Shown piece by piece: positions 34,852-44,829 of a stretch of 64,000 nt of DNA. Made by a program: the position numbers and the translations under genes. The notes beneath the pieces are model-generated. The model had not been told where the DNA came from. It worked only from the letters and a program-made list of their open reading frames with translations, and did no database searches. The stretch lies in assembly GCA_964443005.1 (NCBI GenBank), contig CAYUBI010000001.1, positions 1 through 64,000 of the forward strand. Reading direction: 5' to 3'. Source of the DNA: CAYUBI01 sp964443005. GTDB lineage: Bacteria > Margulisbacteria > Riflemargulisbacteria > GWF2-35-9 > CAYUBI01. The number at the start of each line of letters is the position of its first letter. The first letter of the stretch is position 1.

Positions 34852-35601
34852 ATGAAATATGCATTGCTAATTTTTGTTTTTCTTACCAGTAATTTACTTG
34901 CTGAACTGCAAGCAAACTCTCCTGAATTTAACCAAGCAACTCTATTATATTCTCAAAAAAAATATGTCCAAGCTCAAACACTTTATCAATCTTTATTACA
35001 AAAAGGCCTTCGTAGCCAATCCTTATTTTATAATTTAGGAAATACCTATTACCAACAAGGTGATTTAGCAAATGCACGATTATCATGGGAAAAAGCTTTA
35101 CTTTTAGCACCATCCAACAAAACTATTCAAAAAAATTTAGCATTTATTAAACCTTTGCTTGAAGACAAAGAAGACAGCACGCCACAGCCCTTACACCGAG
35201 TTTATGATTTTGTATCTGACCAATTAAATGGCTATCAATGGTTAATAATATGCATAGGATCAGTCATGTTTTCTGGAATTTGCCTATGGAGTGTAATTAT
35301 TTGGCCAAGAAAATGGCTATTTCGAATTATGACAACAGCAATCATCATAACGCTCATTTTTTTCATTTTTTCGTGGACACCTATTACAACCTTGATGTAT
35401 CCAGCTGAAGCCATTATCATTACAGACCGTGTCGAAATAAAAAGCGGTCCAACAGAATTATACGCTACGCTGTTCGTATTACACAAAGGCACGAAAATTC
35501 GCATTGAAAAAGAAAACAATAAATGGGTATTTATCCTTTTTGGACGTAGCCTATCTGGATGGATCCCCAAAATAGCATTAAATATAATAGAAATAAGCTA
35601 A
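34852..35601 (+). CDS. batE: BatE-like TPR and SH3 protein
   Basis: This 249-residue protein has a signal peptide (MKYALLIFVFLTSNLLA). Two TPRs (residues 24-100, with FYNLGNTYYQQGDLANARLS) follow. Two membrane spans lie near 125-180, then a bacterial SH3-like domain (residues 190-245, ending SGWIPKIALN). TPR plus SH3 is the architecture of BatE, the fifth Bat protein. Here it lies 31 kb from batABCD and alone, so the name is by architecture. Confidence 0.7.
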   Translation: MKYALLIFVFLTSNLLAELQANSPEFNQATLLYSQKKYVQAQTLYQSLLQKGLRSQSLFYNLGNTYYQQGDLANARLSWEKALLLAPSNKTIQKNLAFIKPLLEDKEDSTPQPLHRVYDFVSDQLNGYQWLIICIGSVMFSGICLWSVIIWPRKWLFRIMTTAIIITLIFFIFSWTPITTLMYPAEAIIITDRVEIKSGPTELYATLFVLHKGTKIRIEKENNKWVFILFGRSLSGWIPKIALNIIEIS

Positions 35602-35712
35602 TGCCATCTAGACATTTTACGAATTAATGAGTATGCTTTTACTAAGGTTTTATAAATTGTTAAAAGATTTCGAGAAATAATTGAATATTTAAATTAACTA
35701 GGGGAGGATACA

Positions 35713-36666
35713 ATGGCTACAAAAATGGGTAGTTTAATTGAAGTGGGAACAAATTTAATCGAATTAATCGACTTTCGTCTCTATAAAGAAATGCCTGATG
35801 GAAAAATAAAAGAACAAATTTATGGAATAAATGTTTTTAAGGTTAAAGAAGTAATTTTTTTACCTGAGCAAATCATGCGTGTGAATAATGCATCCAGCTA
35901 TCTGGAAGGCATGATTAATCTTCGAGGCCAAGCAATTCCTATTATCAACCTAGTAAGCCGAATCGGAATTGAAGGAAACAAGCCTATCGAATATTTAATT
36001 ATTACGGAATTCAATAATATAATTTGTGGTTTTATGGTACATGATATTAAAAAAATTCGACGTATTTCATGGGATCGAATTTCAGAACCTCCAGATGTTA
36101 TTCGCGAAGAATATGGTAATATTGTCACATCAGTCACCTTAATTGATAATAATGAAATCATGCTGATTCTAGATTTTGAAAAAATTATTGCAGAGGTAAA
36201 CCCAAGCTATATCGAACAACAAACACTTCAGGGAAAAAAGAATGCAAAACAATACGAAGTTCCAGAAGGGAAAAAAATATTAGTCGTAGATGATTCATCA
36301 ATTGCTCGAAAAATGGTCACACAAACACTTAGTGAAACAGGCAGTGAAATCTTTGAAAAGGTAAATGGACAAGATGCACTCGACTTTCTGCTTAAACTTG
36401 CAGAAAAAGCAAAACTAGAAAAAAATCCTTTATCAGATTATATTTCGTTAGTTTTATCAGATGTAGAAATGCCAAAAATGGACGGATTTACCTTAACAAA
36501 AACTATAAAAAATGATCCTCTCCTAAAAGATATTCCAGTAATTCTGCATACGTCATTAAGTGGAGGAAATATTTCTGCACAAGGTCTGTCTGTTGGTGCA
36601 GATGACTTTCTTGTTAAATTTGATGCAGATCATTTACTGGAAACTGTTGCAAAAATTTTAAAATGA
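35713..36666 (+). CDS. cheV: Chemotaxis protein CheV (CheW-receiver fusion)
   Basis: This 317-residue protein joins a CheW-like coupling domain (about residues 10-165; INVFKVKEV, NLRGQAIPIINL) to a response-regulator receiver domain (about 190-317). The receiver has VVDDSSIARKMV, the phospho-acceptor region SDVEMPKMDGF and the conserved LVK lysine near the end. CheV couples receptors to CheA and adapts by phosphorylation. AGGGGAGG precedes the start. CheA and CheY are not in this window. Confidence 0.95.
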   Translation: MATKMGSLIEVGTNLIELIDFRLYKEMPDGKIKEQIYGINVFKVKEVIFLPEQIMRVNNASSYLEGMINLRGQAIPIINLVSRIGIEGNKPIEYLIITEFNNIICGFMVHDIKKIRRISWDRISEPPDVIREEYGNIVTSVTLIDNNEIMLILDFEKIIAEVNPSYIEQQTLQGKKNAKQYEVPEGKKILVVDDSSIARKMVTQTLSETGSEIFEKVNGQDALDFLLKLAEKAKLEKNPLSDYISLVLSDVEMPKMDGFTLTKTIKNDPLLKDIPVILHTSLSGGNISAQGLSVGADDFLVKFDADHLLETVAKILK

Positions 36667-36694
36667 GAATTGGATCAATAATTAGAAGGAGTTT

Positions 36695-37258
36695 ATGATG
36701 AAAATCAATGTATATGGACATAACCTAGAAATGACAAGTGCAATAAAAACATACGCGCTTAAAAAATTTTCATCCTTAGAACGGTATTTTGAAGAAGGCA
36801 TAACAGGGCTAGAAGCAGAACTAGGCCATACGCACAGCCGAATTCAAGACAAACAAAATACTGCGCAATTAACTATGTTCGTTCATGGTGGAATTCTTCG
36901 TGCAGAAGTTAAACATGCAGATATGTATGCAGCTATTGATGTTGTCGTTGAAAAATTAGAAAAACAGCTAATAAAATTCAAAGAAAAACTTAAAAACCAC
37001 AAAAAAGATAAAGTAATTGTTAATGGTGGACTTATTCGTCAACTTAAAGAAATTGGGCCCAATGAGGAACCTCTTTTTCCGCGAATTGTAAAAACAAAAC
37101 GGTTTGCAATAAAGCCAATGGATGTTGAAGAAGCCGCACTTCAACTAAAATTAATTGGTCATGATTTTTATGTATTTAAAAATGCAAAGACTGATGAAAC
37201 AAATGTTGTTTATACGCGCTCAGATGGAACATTAGGCCTTATCGAGCCGGAATTCTAA
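36695..37258 (+). CDS. hpf: Ribosome hibernation promoting factor, long form
   Basis: This 187-residue protein has an N-terminal S30AE domain (KINVYGHNLEMTSAIKTYA to about residue 105). The C-terminal extension VKTKRFAIKPMDVEEAALQL to TLGLIEPEF mediates 100S dimers in long HPF. A linker of about 20 residues joins them. It protects idle ribosomes. It lies directly before secA, an arrangement seen in many Gram-positives. Confidence 0.93.
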   Translation: MMKINVYGHNLEMTSAIKTYALKKFSSLERYFEEGITGLEAELGHTHSRIQDKQNTAQLTMFVHGGILRAEVKHADMYAAIDVVVEKLEKQLIKFKEKLKNHKKDKVIVNGGLIRQLKEIGPNEEPLFPRIVKTKRFAIKPMDVEEAALQLKLIGHDFYVFKNAKTDETNVVYTRSDGTLGLIEPEF

Positions 37259-37278
37259 CACAAGGGAGTTCAGCCCGC

Positions 37279-39792
37279 GTGTTTTACTTTTTACGAAAAC
37301 TTTTTGGCGGCAGCAATGCTGATAAAATTAGTCATTACTCAAACATTGTTAAATCAATCAATGCGTTTGCACCTAAATTATCAAACTTAAGTAACGAAGA
37401 GCTAAGTCAAAAAACGCTTTACTTTAAAACACTTCTTGCTCAGGGTAAAACGTTGGATGATATTTTGCCTGAAGCTTTTGCTGTTGTAAAAGAAACAGCC
37501 TACCGCGTTGTAAATATGAAACCTTTTGATGTTCAACTAATCGGTGGACTAATTCTTCATCAAGGCAAAATTGCAGAAATGAAAACAGGTGAAGGGAAAA
37601 CATTAGTTGCAACAATGCCAGCATATCTAAATGCACTTACTGGACGGGGAGTTTTTATTGTTACAGTCAATGATTATCTGGCACGTCGAGACTGCGAATG
37701 GATGGGTAAAATATTTGAATTTTTGGGATTATCTGTTGGCTTAATTCAGTCAAATATTCCTCCTATCGAGCGTCAGGCAGCTTATGCAGCAGAAATTACA
37801 TACGGAACCAACAATGAATTTGGCTTTGATTATTTACGAGACAATATGGCTACAGACCCAAGGGAATGCGTGCAACGAGAGCTTCATTATGCAATTGTAG
37901 ACGAAGTCGACTCAATCTTAATAGACGAAGCCAGAACTCCTTTAATTATTTCAGGATCATTAGATGATTCAACGGAAAAATACCAATTATGCGATGATGT
38001 AACCCGGCGATTTCATGCTACAATAGATTTTACGATAGATGAAAAGACAAAAAATGTCGTACTTACAGAAGAAGGCATTTCAAAAGCTGAACAGCTTTTA
38101 CATTTAGATTCTATTTATTCCATCCAAAACATGGAATACGCACATATGTTAGTTCAATCATTACGCGCACATTATTTATTTAAACAATCCGTCGATTATC
38201 TTATCAAAGATGGTGAAGTTGTCATTGTTGACGAATTTACTGGAAGGCTCATGATTGGTCGCAGATATAGTGATGGACTACATCAAGCCATTGAAGCTAA
38301 AGAACGCGTAAATGTTCAACAAGAAAGCCAAACTTATGCAACAGTCACCTTTCAAAACTACTTTCGCATGTTTACTAAAATAGCAGGGATGACAGGTACA
38401 GCCTTAACGGAAGAAGCCGAGTTTCAAAAAATATATTCACTCGAAGTTCTTGAAGTTCCCACAAATCAACCCATGATTCGAAAAGATCTACCAGATGCAA
38501 TATACAAAAACAAAGCAGCAAAATACGATGCAATTATTCGTGATATCCTAGATTTAAACAAAAAAGGAACACCCGTACTTGTTGGTACTATTTCTATTGA
38601 AGTATCTGAACATCTTAGTTCACTTCTAAAACGCAAAGGAATTCCGCATACAGTACTTAATGCGAAGTATCATGAAAAAGAAGCTGAAATTATTTCACAA
38701 GCTGGACAATTAGGCGCAGTAACTATTGCAACCAATATGGCAGGGCGAGGAACAGATATAGTTCTTGGTGAAGGAGTAAAAGCTGCAGGTGGACTTTTTG
38801 TTCTGGGGTCTGAGCGGCACGAATCGCGCCGTATTGATAATCAGCTTCGAGGACGAAGTGGCAGGCAAGGAGATCCAGGCGCATCAAAATTTTACGTTGC
38901 ACTTGATGATGATCTTATGCGCTTATTTGGTGGAACTGAACGCGTAGCCAAAATGATGAATGTCATGGGCCTGCCTGAAGATGTACCTATTGAACATAAT
39001 TTGATTTCAAAAGCTATTGAACGAGCACAAAAAAAAGTAGAACTATATCATTACAATATTCGGAAACAACTTCTCGAATATGACGATGTCATGAATAAAC
39101 AACGCGAAGTTGTATACGGCATTCGTACCAAAATACTCAAATTAAGCCAACTTACAGAACATTATCAATCAATCATCAAAAAGCAAATGACACAATTGGT
39201 TCAAAACTATATACCAGAAAAAACACAAGCGAAAGATATTTCACAAAACGACTTAAATACAGCACTTCAAGAAATCATTCCAGTTCAATTTAATGTATCA
39301 CTTTCTCCCTTAATACAACGAGAAGATATTGTAACCTTATACGTCAATCATGTTTTATCTGCATATCAACATCTTAAAAACCAAGTGCCAGCTGAATTCA
39401 ACAAGATTGAGCAAATTATTTATTTGCAAATATTGGATCGTCAATGGATTGAACACTTACATCATATGGATCTCTTAAAAGATGGTATTGGCTTGCGTGC
39501 TTATGGTCAAAAAGATCCACTATTAGAATATCGTATTGAAGGATTTACGATGTTCAAAGAAATGATGGATGCAGTAGAACGCGAGACAATTAATAATATT
39601 TTTCGAGTAAAAATAGTAGATCAACCAGAAAATATCGAATATAAATCTATTTTTTCAGCTGCTAAATTTTTGAACGATAACAACCCAAAAGCATCAACTC
39701 CTCGACTAAATCAAAAAGCTGAAAAAACTGGCCGTAATGATCTTTGTCCTTGTCAATCTGGAAAAAAGTATAAAAAATGTTGCGGCGCATAA
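37279..39792 (+). CDS. secA: Protein translocase subunit SecA
   Basis: This 837-residue motor ATPase starts at GTG with AGGGAG 11-16 bases upstream. It has Walker A MKTGEGKTLVA, Walker B region VDEVDSILIDEARTPLI, GRGTDIVLG, and LRGRSGRQGDPG. The end carries the zinc finger GRNDLCPCQSGKKYKKCC. It drives Sec-dependent export. The length is slightly below the usual 850-900. Confidence 0.97.
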   Translation: MFYFLRKLFGGSNADKISHYSNIVKSINAFAPKLSNLSNEELSQKTLYFKTLLAQGKTLDDILPEAFAVVKETAYRVVNMKPFDVQLIGGLILHQGKIAEMKTGEGKTLVATMPAYLNALTGRGVFIVTVNDYLARRDCEWMGKIFEFLGLSVGLIQSNIPPIERQAAYAAEITYGTNNEFGFDYLRDNMATDPRECVQRELHYAIVDEVDSILIDEARTPLIISGSLDDSTEKYQLCDDVTRRFHATIDFTIDEKTKNVVLTEEGISKAEQLLHLDSIYSIQNMEYAHMLVQSLRAHYLFKQSVDYLIKDGEVVIVDEFTGRLMIGRRYSDGLHQAIEAKERVNVQQESQTYATVTFQNYFRMFTKIAGMTGTALTEEAEFQKIYSLEVLEVPTNQPMIRKDLPDAIYKNKAAKYDAIIRDILDLNKKGTPVLVGTISIEVSEHLSSLLKRKGIPHTVLNAKYHEKEAEIISQAGQLGAVTIATNMAGRGTDIVLGEGVKAAGGLFVLGSERHESRRIDNQLRGRSGRQGDPGASKFYVALDDDLMRLFGGTERVAKMMNVMGLPEDVPIEHNLISKAIERAQKKVELYHYNIRKQLLEYDDVMNKQREVVYGIRTKILKLSQLTEHYQSIIKKQMTQLVQNYIPEKTQAKDISQNDLNTALQEIIPVQFNVSLSPLIQREDIVTLYVNHVLSAYQHLKNQVPAEFNKIEQIIYLQILDRQWIEHLHHMDLLKDGIGLRAYGQKDPLLEYRIEGFTMFKEMMDAVERETINNIFRVKIVDQPENIEYKSIFSAAKFLNDNNPKASTPRLNQKAEKTGRNDLCPCQSGKKYKKCCGA

Positions 39793-39802
39793 TTTAACTA
39801 GA

Positions 39803-40895
39803 ATGTTTGAACATCTTAAAACCGATCTTGAAAAACTAATTGACCAAATTTTTTTAATGGGAGACTATCTTTGACATTGCTCATATTAATGAACAATTAG
39901 ATGAATTGTCTCGTGAAGTTCATGAACCTAATTTTTGGGAAAATATTCAACAAGCAACACTGGTTCTAAAAAAAACAAAAACTCTTACAGCAAAACGGGA
40001 TCAATATATACAACTTCAGGCTCAAGCTAATGATTTGCATGATTTGCTAGCTTTATCCGATGATTCATTAATTCCTGAAATTGCACAACAGTATAATATG
40101 ATTGCCCATCATTATCGGCTACTCGAATTAGAAACACTCATGAACGGTACGCATGATCACGATAATGTAATTATGACAATTAATGCAGGGGTAGGGGGAA
40201 CTGATGCGCAAGATTGGGCAGATATGTTGCTACGAATGTATCTTCGATGGTGTGAAAGTGAACATTATCAATGTGAAATTGTAGACTGCTCTTATGGAGA
40301 AGAAGCAGGCATCAAAAGTGCAACATTATCGATTTCTGGCGATCTGGCATATGGATATCTTAAAGGAGAACACGGGGTCCATCGTCTAGTGCGCTTGTCT
40401 CCGTTCAATGCTAATCACAAACGCCAAACATCTTTTGCTTCAGTAGACATTATGCCTCAAATCCAACAAGAAGTAAGTGTCGATATCAAAGAAAGTGACC
40501 TACGAATCGAAACCTTTCGCGCCAGCGGAGCAGGGGGACAACATATCAATCGAACGGATTCAGCAGTACGGTTAACACATATTCCAACAGGACTTGTTGC
40601 ACAAAGTCAAGCGAGTCGTTCTCAACATCAAAATCGCGATTATGCAATGATGGTACTAAAGTCACGATTGTTGCAACAATTAGAACTACAAAAAAAAGAA
40701 GACTTAGCCAATCTAGTCAGTGCTAATAAAGAAATCAGTTGGGGCAATCAAATTCGAAGCTATGTATTTCATCCCTACAGTTTAGTCAAAGATCTTCGAA
40801 CTGATGTTGAAACTAGTGACGTCAAAGGCGTAATGGATGGGAAACTAAGTTCATTAATCGAAGGCTATTTATTTTTTCAACGGAGGCAAGCATGA
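39803..40895 (+). CDS. prfB: Peptide chain release factor 2 (with +1 programmed frameshift)
   Basis: Reading starts at ATG 39803 with 23 codons (MFEHLKTDLEKLIDQIFLMG, then DYL) up to a TGA at 39872. A +1 shift at CTT-TGA-C continues as DIAHINEQLDELSREV into the main frame. The main part holds the SPF codon-recognition loop (RLSPFNANHKRQ) and the GGQ catalytic motif (ASGAGGQHINRTDS). RF2 terminates at TGA and TAA. It lies between secA and DUF5693. Confidence 0.97.
39859..39875 (+). promoter_or_regulatory. prfB programmed frameshift site
   Basis: GGGAG at 39859-39863 acts as an internal Shine-Dalgarno. It is followed by ACTAT-CTT-TGA-C, the classical RF2 shift site. Low RF2 slows termination at TGA and allows the +1 shift, so RF2 regulates itself. 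Confidence 0.93.
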
Positions 40896-42880
40896 TGTCA
40901 TTTAAAAAATTAACACTAACTCAGTTATTTTTTGCAATTTTATTATTAAGCTGTACAGTCGCCACATATCGACTATATCACAAAATTCGATTCGAATTTC
41001 ACAATAAATATGTTGAAATTATCATCCCTTTTCATGATATCAAACGCATTCATTCAATATCAGGAAAACCATTAGAAGACATTTTACTGAGTTTTCGTGA
41101 CAAAGGATTCAAAACAATTGCAATTGAAGAACGATCAGTGGATGATTTTATTGAAGATGGCACAGCTACAATGGAATCTGGATCTAATCTAATAAATAAT
41201 CAACGAATTCAAACAACAAAAGCAGGCATATTTCGTGCTAATCCTAATCTTACTATCAATCCGGATTTATACTATATTATGATTGACGACACAACTATTT
41301 TTGATTTTGTTAAAATAAAATTTTTGCAAAAAATGGGACCAACTAAAATTCATGATTTAGGCAACAATATTCTTTCAATTTCAGGAGAAGAAAAAACTAT
41401 CCGTGACCTCAAGCTTGGAATTTTCGATGGAGATATCAAATCGCTGTATCTTCAGGGATTTAGCGTTGTTCCCAGACTGACAAATCATTACAGTTATTCA
41501 GAAGAAGGAATTTCATTTCTACTAAATTCATTAAAAACGGGCATGATTCGACATATTATCTTTTCAAAAGATTCAGTACTTGGATATCCTGATTATTTAG
41601 AAAGTACGGCGTATAAACTCGATGCGCTTTCTTTTAATTTTGGCCTAATTGAATTCGTAGATCAAAAAGGCGCAGACCGTCTTGCACAAAGAATTCCATA
41701 TCAAGTTATAAAAGTTCATTCTATCCCTGAAAAAGATATGAAAGAATTTCCTGAAAGCCGCGCTGTTAGCAGGTATGTACGCGCTGTTATTGAACGTAAT
41801 TGCCGTTTACTATACGTCAATCTATATTTAGACCAACAATTCGAAGAAGAATTAGATGTGCTAAACCTTCAATTTCTGCAACATATTAAATCCAGCATTG
41901 AATCTCGAGGCTATAAGGTCTCAACAATGATCCAAAATCCAAATACTCAATTAAAAACAAGCTTTCGATTTTTAGATCTTTTTCTTTTTTTAACAACTGC
42001 ATTTCTTATGGCGTATTGTATTCGCTTTTACATACCTTGGACCAAAAAATGGCTAACATTTTATATTCTAGGACATATTACGTTTCTGCTCATTGGCACA
42101 CTATATAATGTTTATGACACATTAAAAGAATACTATGCTTTAGCTACTGCAGTTTGTTTACCAATCATTGGCTATATGTCACTCCTAAATTTCAAGCAAC
42201 TTGAGCATCTCAATAGTTTAAAACACAAGGGTAGGGCATTTTTAAAAATAGCAGTAAGCCTACTTCTAACTGCCTGGCTTACTGGACTGATAATTAATGC
42301 TTATCTTATTGATATTAGTTATTATTTAGGCATTCGTCATTTTCGAGGCGTTAAATTAGCAGTTATTCTGCCAATTTTATTACTATTTCTTTACTACTAT
42401 ATCAAACCCTATCGACTCAAAGCTTTTTTACCAATTATGAAACGATTTTTAACTAAACATGTTACACTGGGTTACATTTTTTTCTTTTTTATATTGCTGT
42501 TATCAATTATTATTTACGTTCTTAGAACTGGAAATTATGGGTTTCTAATATTGGGCGGTAATGAATTAAAATTTCGCAGCTTGCTAGAACAACTATTTCT
42601 AATTCGCCCTCGAACCAAAGAATTTCTTATTGGGTATCCATCGTTATTTATTGGCATTTATTTTTTTAATCACTATAAAAATCGCGTTTGGAAATATTTT
42701 TTTATTTCGATTTCAGCTATTGCTTATGTATCAGTTATTAATACATTTTGTCATATTCACTCGCCAGTTCTTGTTACTTTATATCGTTCGTTTATGGGAT
42801 TTCTTGTTGGAATGACACTCTGTTTTATACTATGGCTTATGCACACCCTTATAAACAAAACTAGTCAGAAAAAAAACTAG
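40892..42880 (+). CDS. DUF5693 membrane protein
   Basis: This 662-residue protein has one N-terminal membrane span (about residues 9-25). A non-membrane domain (to about 355) contains EIIIPFHDIKRI and a TIM-barrel-like patch (FKTIAIEE, RYVRAVIERNCRLLYVNLY). About eight C-terminal spans follow. This matches DUF5693, known in Firmicutes and Cyanobacteria-related groups, function unknown. It overlaps prfB by four bases. AGGAGG-like GGAGG precedes its ATG. Confidence 0.75.
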   Translation: MMSFKKLTLTQLFFAILLLSCTVATYRLYHKIRFEFHNKYVEIIIPFHDIKRIHSISGKPLEDILLSFRDKGFKTIAIEERSVDDFIEDGTATMESGSNLINNQRIQTTKAGIFRANPNLTINPDLYYIMIDDTTIFDFVKIKFLQKMGPTKIHDLGNNILSISGEEKTIRDLKLGIFDGDIKSLYLQGFSVVPRLTNHYSYSEEGISFLLNSLKTGMIRHIIFSKDSVLGYPDYLESTAYKLDALSFNFGLIEFVDQKGADRLAQRIPYQVIKVHSIPEKDMKEFPESRAVSRYVRAVIERNCRLLYVNLYLDQQFEEELDVLNLQFLQHIKSSIESRGYKVSTMIQNPNTQLKTSFRFLDLFLFLTTAFLMAYCIRFYIPWTKKWLTFYILGHITFLLIGTLYNVYDTLKEYYALATAVCLPIIGYMSLLNFKQLEHLNSLKHKGRAFLKIAVSLLLTAWLTGLIINAYLIDISYYLGIRHFRGVKLAVILPILLLFLYYYIKPYRLKAFLPIMKRFLTKHVTLGYIFFFFILLLSIIIYVLRTGNYGFLILGGNELKFRSLLEQLFLIRPRTKEFLIGYPSLFIGIYFFNHYKNRVWKYFFISISAIAYVSVINTFCHIHSPVLVTLYRSFMGFLVGMTLCFILWLMHTLINKTSQKKN

Positions 42881-43488
42881 TGCCGTAATGCCAGCTTAAT
42901 TAGAATTTCAACACTTTCTGTACCAGTCAAATTGGGAATTATTTTAATTTTATTTTTAGCTTCCTGAAGAGAAAAACCAAGCTCAACAAGTGCTTCAACA
43001 GCCTCATCAAAAGCCAAAACGTTTTCTGACATAATCATAGAACCCACATTCTGCACATTTTTATCTATAGAGGACCCCGAAAATCCCAATTTAAGTAATT
43101 TATCCTTACATTCAATAATCATGCGTTCAGCTGTTTTTTTGCCAACACCTGGAATAGCTACCAACGCAACAATATTATTCGTCAATACTGCCTGAACTAA
43201 ATCCGGATATGAAATATTTGATAACATTTGAATAGCTGATTTAGGCCCAATTCCAGATACAGAACCCAATAATAAAAAAATTCGCTTTTCCTCAGGTGCT
43301 GAAAATCCATATAATAATTGTGCATCTTCCCGAACATGCATATGAGTATATACCATACATGGATCTAACGATTTTAGTTGATGAATAGAGTAGGCCGAAC
43401 AAAAAATTTGATATCCCACACCACTAACATTCAACGTCATTTCATTTCCATCAATACTTTCAATATGTCCCTTCAACCAATTAATCAT
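42877..43488 (-). CDS. ruvA: Holliday junction DNA helicase RuvA
   Basis: This 203-residue protein has an OB-fold N-domain (MINWLKGHIESIDGNEMTLN), two helix-hairpin-helix motifs (LLGSVSGIGPKSA; LVAIPGVGKKTAERMI) and a C-terminal RuvB-binding domain (DEAVEALVELGFSLQEAKNK). It binds Holliday junctions with RuvB. It overlaps ruvC by four bases, downstream of it. It converges with and overlaps the DUF5693 gene by four bases. ruvB is not next to it. Confidence 0.95.
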   Translation of the reverse strand: MINWLKGHIESIDGNEMTLNVSGVGYQIFCSAYSIHQLKSLDPCMVYTHMHVREDAQLLYGFSAPEEKRIFLLLGSVSGIGPKSAIQMLSNISYPDLVQAVLTNNIVALVAIPGVGKKTAERMIIECKDKLLKLGFSGSSIDKNVQNVGSMIMSENVLAFDEAVEALVELGFSLQEAKNKIKIIPNLTGTESVEILIKLALRH

Positions 43489-43985
43489 AATATCTCTAGT
43501 TTACTGCGAAAGCTATAGGTATGTAAATGACAAACACCGATAGCTAAGGCATCTGCAACATCATCAGGTTTAGGAATTTCTTTTAATGATAACAGTCGTT
43601 TAACCATTTCTTGAACCTGATTTTTGTCTGCACGCCCATATCCAACAACTGCTTGTTTGACTTGCAAAGGAGTATATTCAAATACATCCAAACCATGTTC
43701 AACTGCTACATTTAAAATTACTCCACGTGCATGTGCAACTTTCATTGCAGTTTTTGTATTTTTTGAAAAAAAAAGTTCTTCAACAGCTAACTGACCAGGT
43801 GCATACTGCTGTATCAGTAAATCAAGCGCTTTAGCCAATTGATTCAAACGTACAGCGAACTTGTCTGTTTTCAATGTACTAATATGGCCATAGTCCAAAA
43901 TCACGATTTTAGAGCCATTTTTTTTCATAATTCCATAACCAATAATGGCATAACCAGGATCAATGCTAAGTAAAATATCATTCAT
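43485..43985 (-). CDS. ruvC: Crossover junction endodeoxyribonuclease RuvC
   Basis: This 166-residue nuclease has the RNase H fold acidic residues: Asp in LSIDPGYAIIGYG, Glu in AVEELFFSKN, and Asp in DDVADALAIGVCH. It resolves Holliday junctions with RuvAB. It is the first gene of a ruvC-ruvA pair. Its start is preceded by an intergenic gap containing DnaA-like boxes. Confidence 0.95.
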   Translation of the reverse strand: MNDILLSIDPGYAIIGYGIMKKNGSKIVILDYGHISTLKTDKFAVRLNQLAKALDLLIQQYAPGQLAVEELFFSKNTKTAMKVAHARGVILNVAVEHGLDVFEYTPLQVKQAVVGYGRADKNQVQEMVKRLLSLKEIPKPDDVADALAIGVCHLHTYSFRSKLEIL

Positions 43986-44044
43986 GCAGATATTATAACC
44001 ATAGAATGCTCAGCCTGTCGAAGTTTTGAACATAACAGACTAGG

Positions 44045-44072
44045 TTATCCACAGTTTTAATTGTTCTCCACA
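44045..44072 (+). other. Two DnaA-box-like sequences in the 43986-44254 gap
   Basis: TTATCCACA (44045-44053) is a perfect DnaA box and TTCTCCACA (44064-44072) is one base off, spaced 10 bases apart. No cluster, AT-rich unwinding element or dnaA/dnaN gene is beside them, so an origin is unlikely. I see nothing else in this 270-base gap. Confidence 0.35.
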
Positions 44073-44254
44073 GACGAACCAAGAAGAAACGGCGTCTTTA
44101 AGTCTATTTACAAGCCTTACAAATGTAGATACTTTACATAATATATATTATGCGACATCAAATATGCAAATAGAACCTGGAATAGCTTACGTGAATTTCC
44201 TAGCTACAACCAGCAGAAAATCATTATTATCTTTTAAAAATTAGATGAAACAAA

Positions 44255-44815
44255 TTAGTATGTGATACTAAGAATAGATTCCCATGTTCGAATATCCACA
44301 AGCTTAATCACTTGCAAATCAATATCTAACAGCCCTACCATCGGTATCTTTTTTAAATCTCGCGGATATGAGGGTGATCCCAAATTGCAACAAACAACCC
44401 CATGAAAATCACGACAACCAAAATTATGCGTATGTCCAGAAAAAAGAACCCGACACTGATTCGATTTTGCTAGGTTAACTTGAGATTGAATTCCAGAATA
44501 CATATCACCATGCGTTAACACAAACGATGTCCCATTTCGCTCTAAAATAAGATATCTAGGCATCAAAGCAAAAAGAAAAGCAGACCGATCTACCATGTCA
44601 TCACAATTGCCCTGACATGAGAAAAACGGTTTTGTAATAACATTTAATCGTGAAATTACAGCCTTTACTTTTTTTCGTGCATTATCATCATTTGCATAAG
44701 GGAAAAAAAGATCTCCTGTTGACCAAATTTCATCGACCTCATTTTCATATCGATTCAAAATAGCACTTAAAATCGGCTCGTCGCCATGTAAATCAGAAAA
44801 GAGAAGTATGGTGAT
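44255..44815 (-). CDS. YfcE/MJ0936-type metallophosphoesterase
   Basis: The product has the phosphoesterase motifs FSDLHGD, STGDLFF, CQGNCD, THGD and FSGHTHN, ending near NLGSPSYPRD. These proteins are Mn2+-dependent phosphodiesterases. The frame contains no ATG, GTG or TTG before the essential DxH motif; the first TTG, at 44758, would cut it off. AGGAGG at 44826-44821 lies 5 bases before an ATC at 44815, so I place the start there. It follows apt closely. Confidence 0.75.
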   Translation of the reverse strand: MTILLFSDLHGDEPILSAILNRYENEVDEIWSTGDLFFPYANDDNARKKVKAVISRLNVITKPFFSCQGNCDDMVDRSAFLFALMPRYLILERNGTSFVLTHGDMYSGIQSQVNLAKSNQCRVLFSGHTHNFGCRDFHGVVCCNLGSPSYPRDLKKIPMVGLLDIDLQVIKLVDIRTWESILSITY

Positions 44816-44829
44816 GATTGCCTCCTGAG

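Noticed and set aside
34625..34864. Minus-strand reading frame across the 3' half of ssrA
   Set aside because: It lies over the tmRNA and its hairpin and has no ribosome binding site or known motif.
44045..44072. Replication origin at the DnaA-like boxes
   Set aside because: Only two boxes, no AT-rich unwinding region, and no dnaA, dnaN or gidA nearby.
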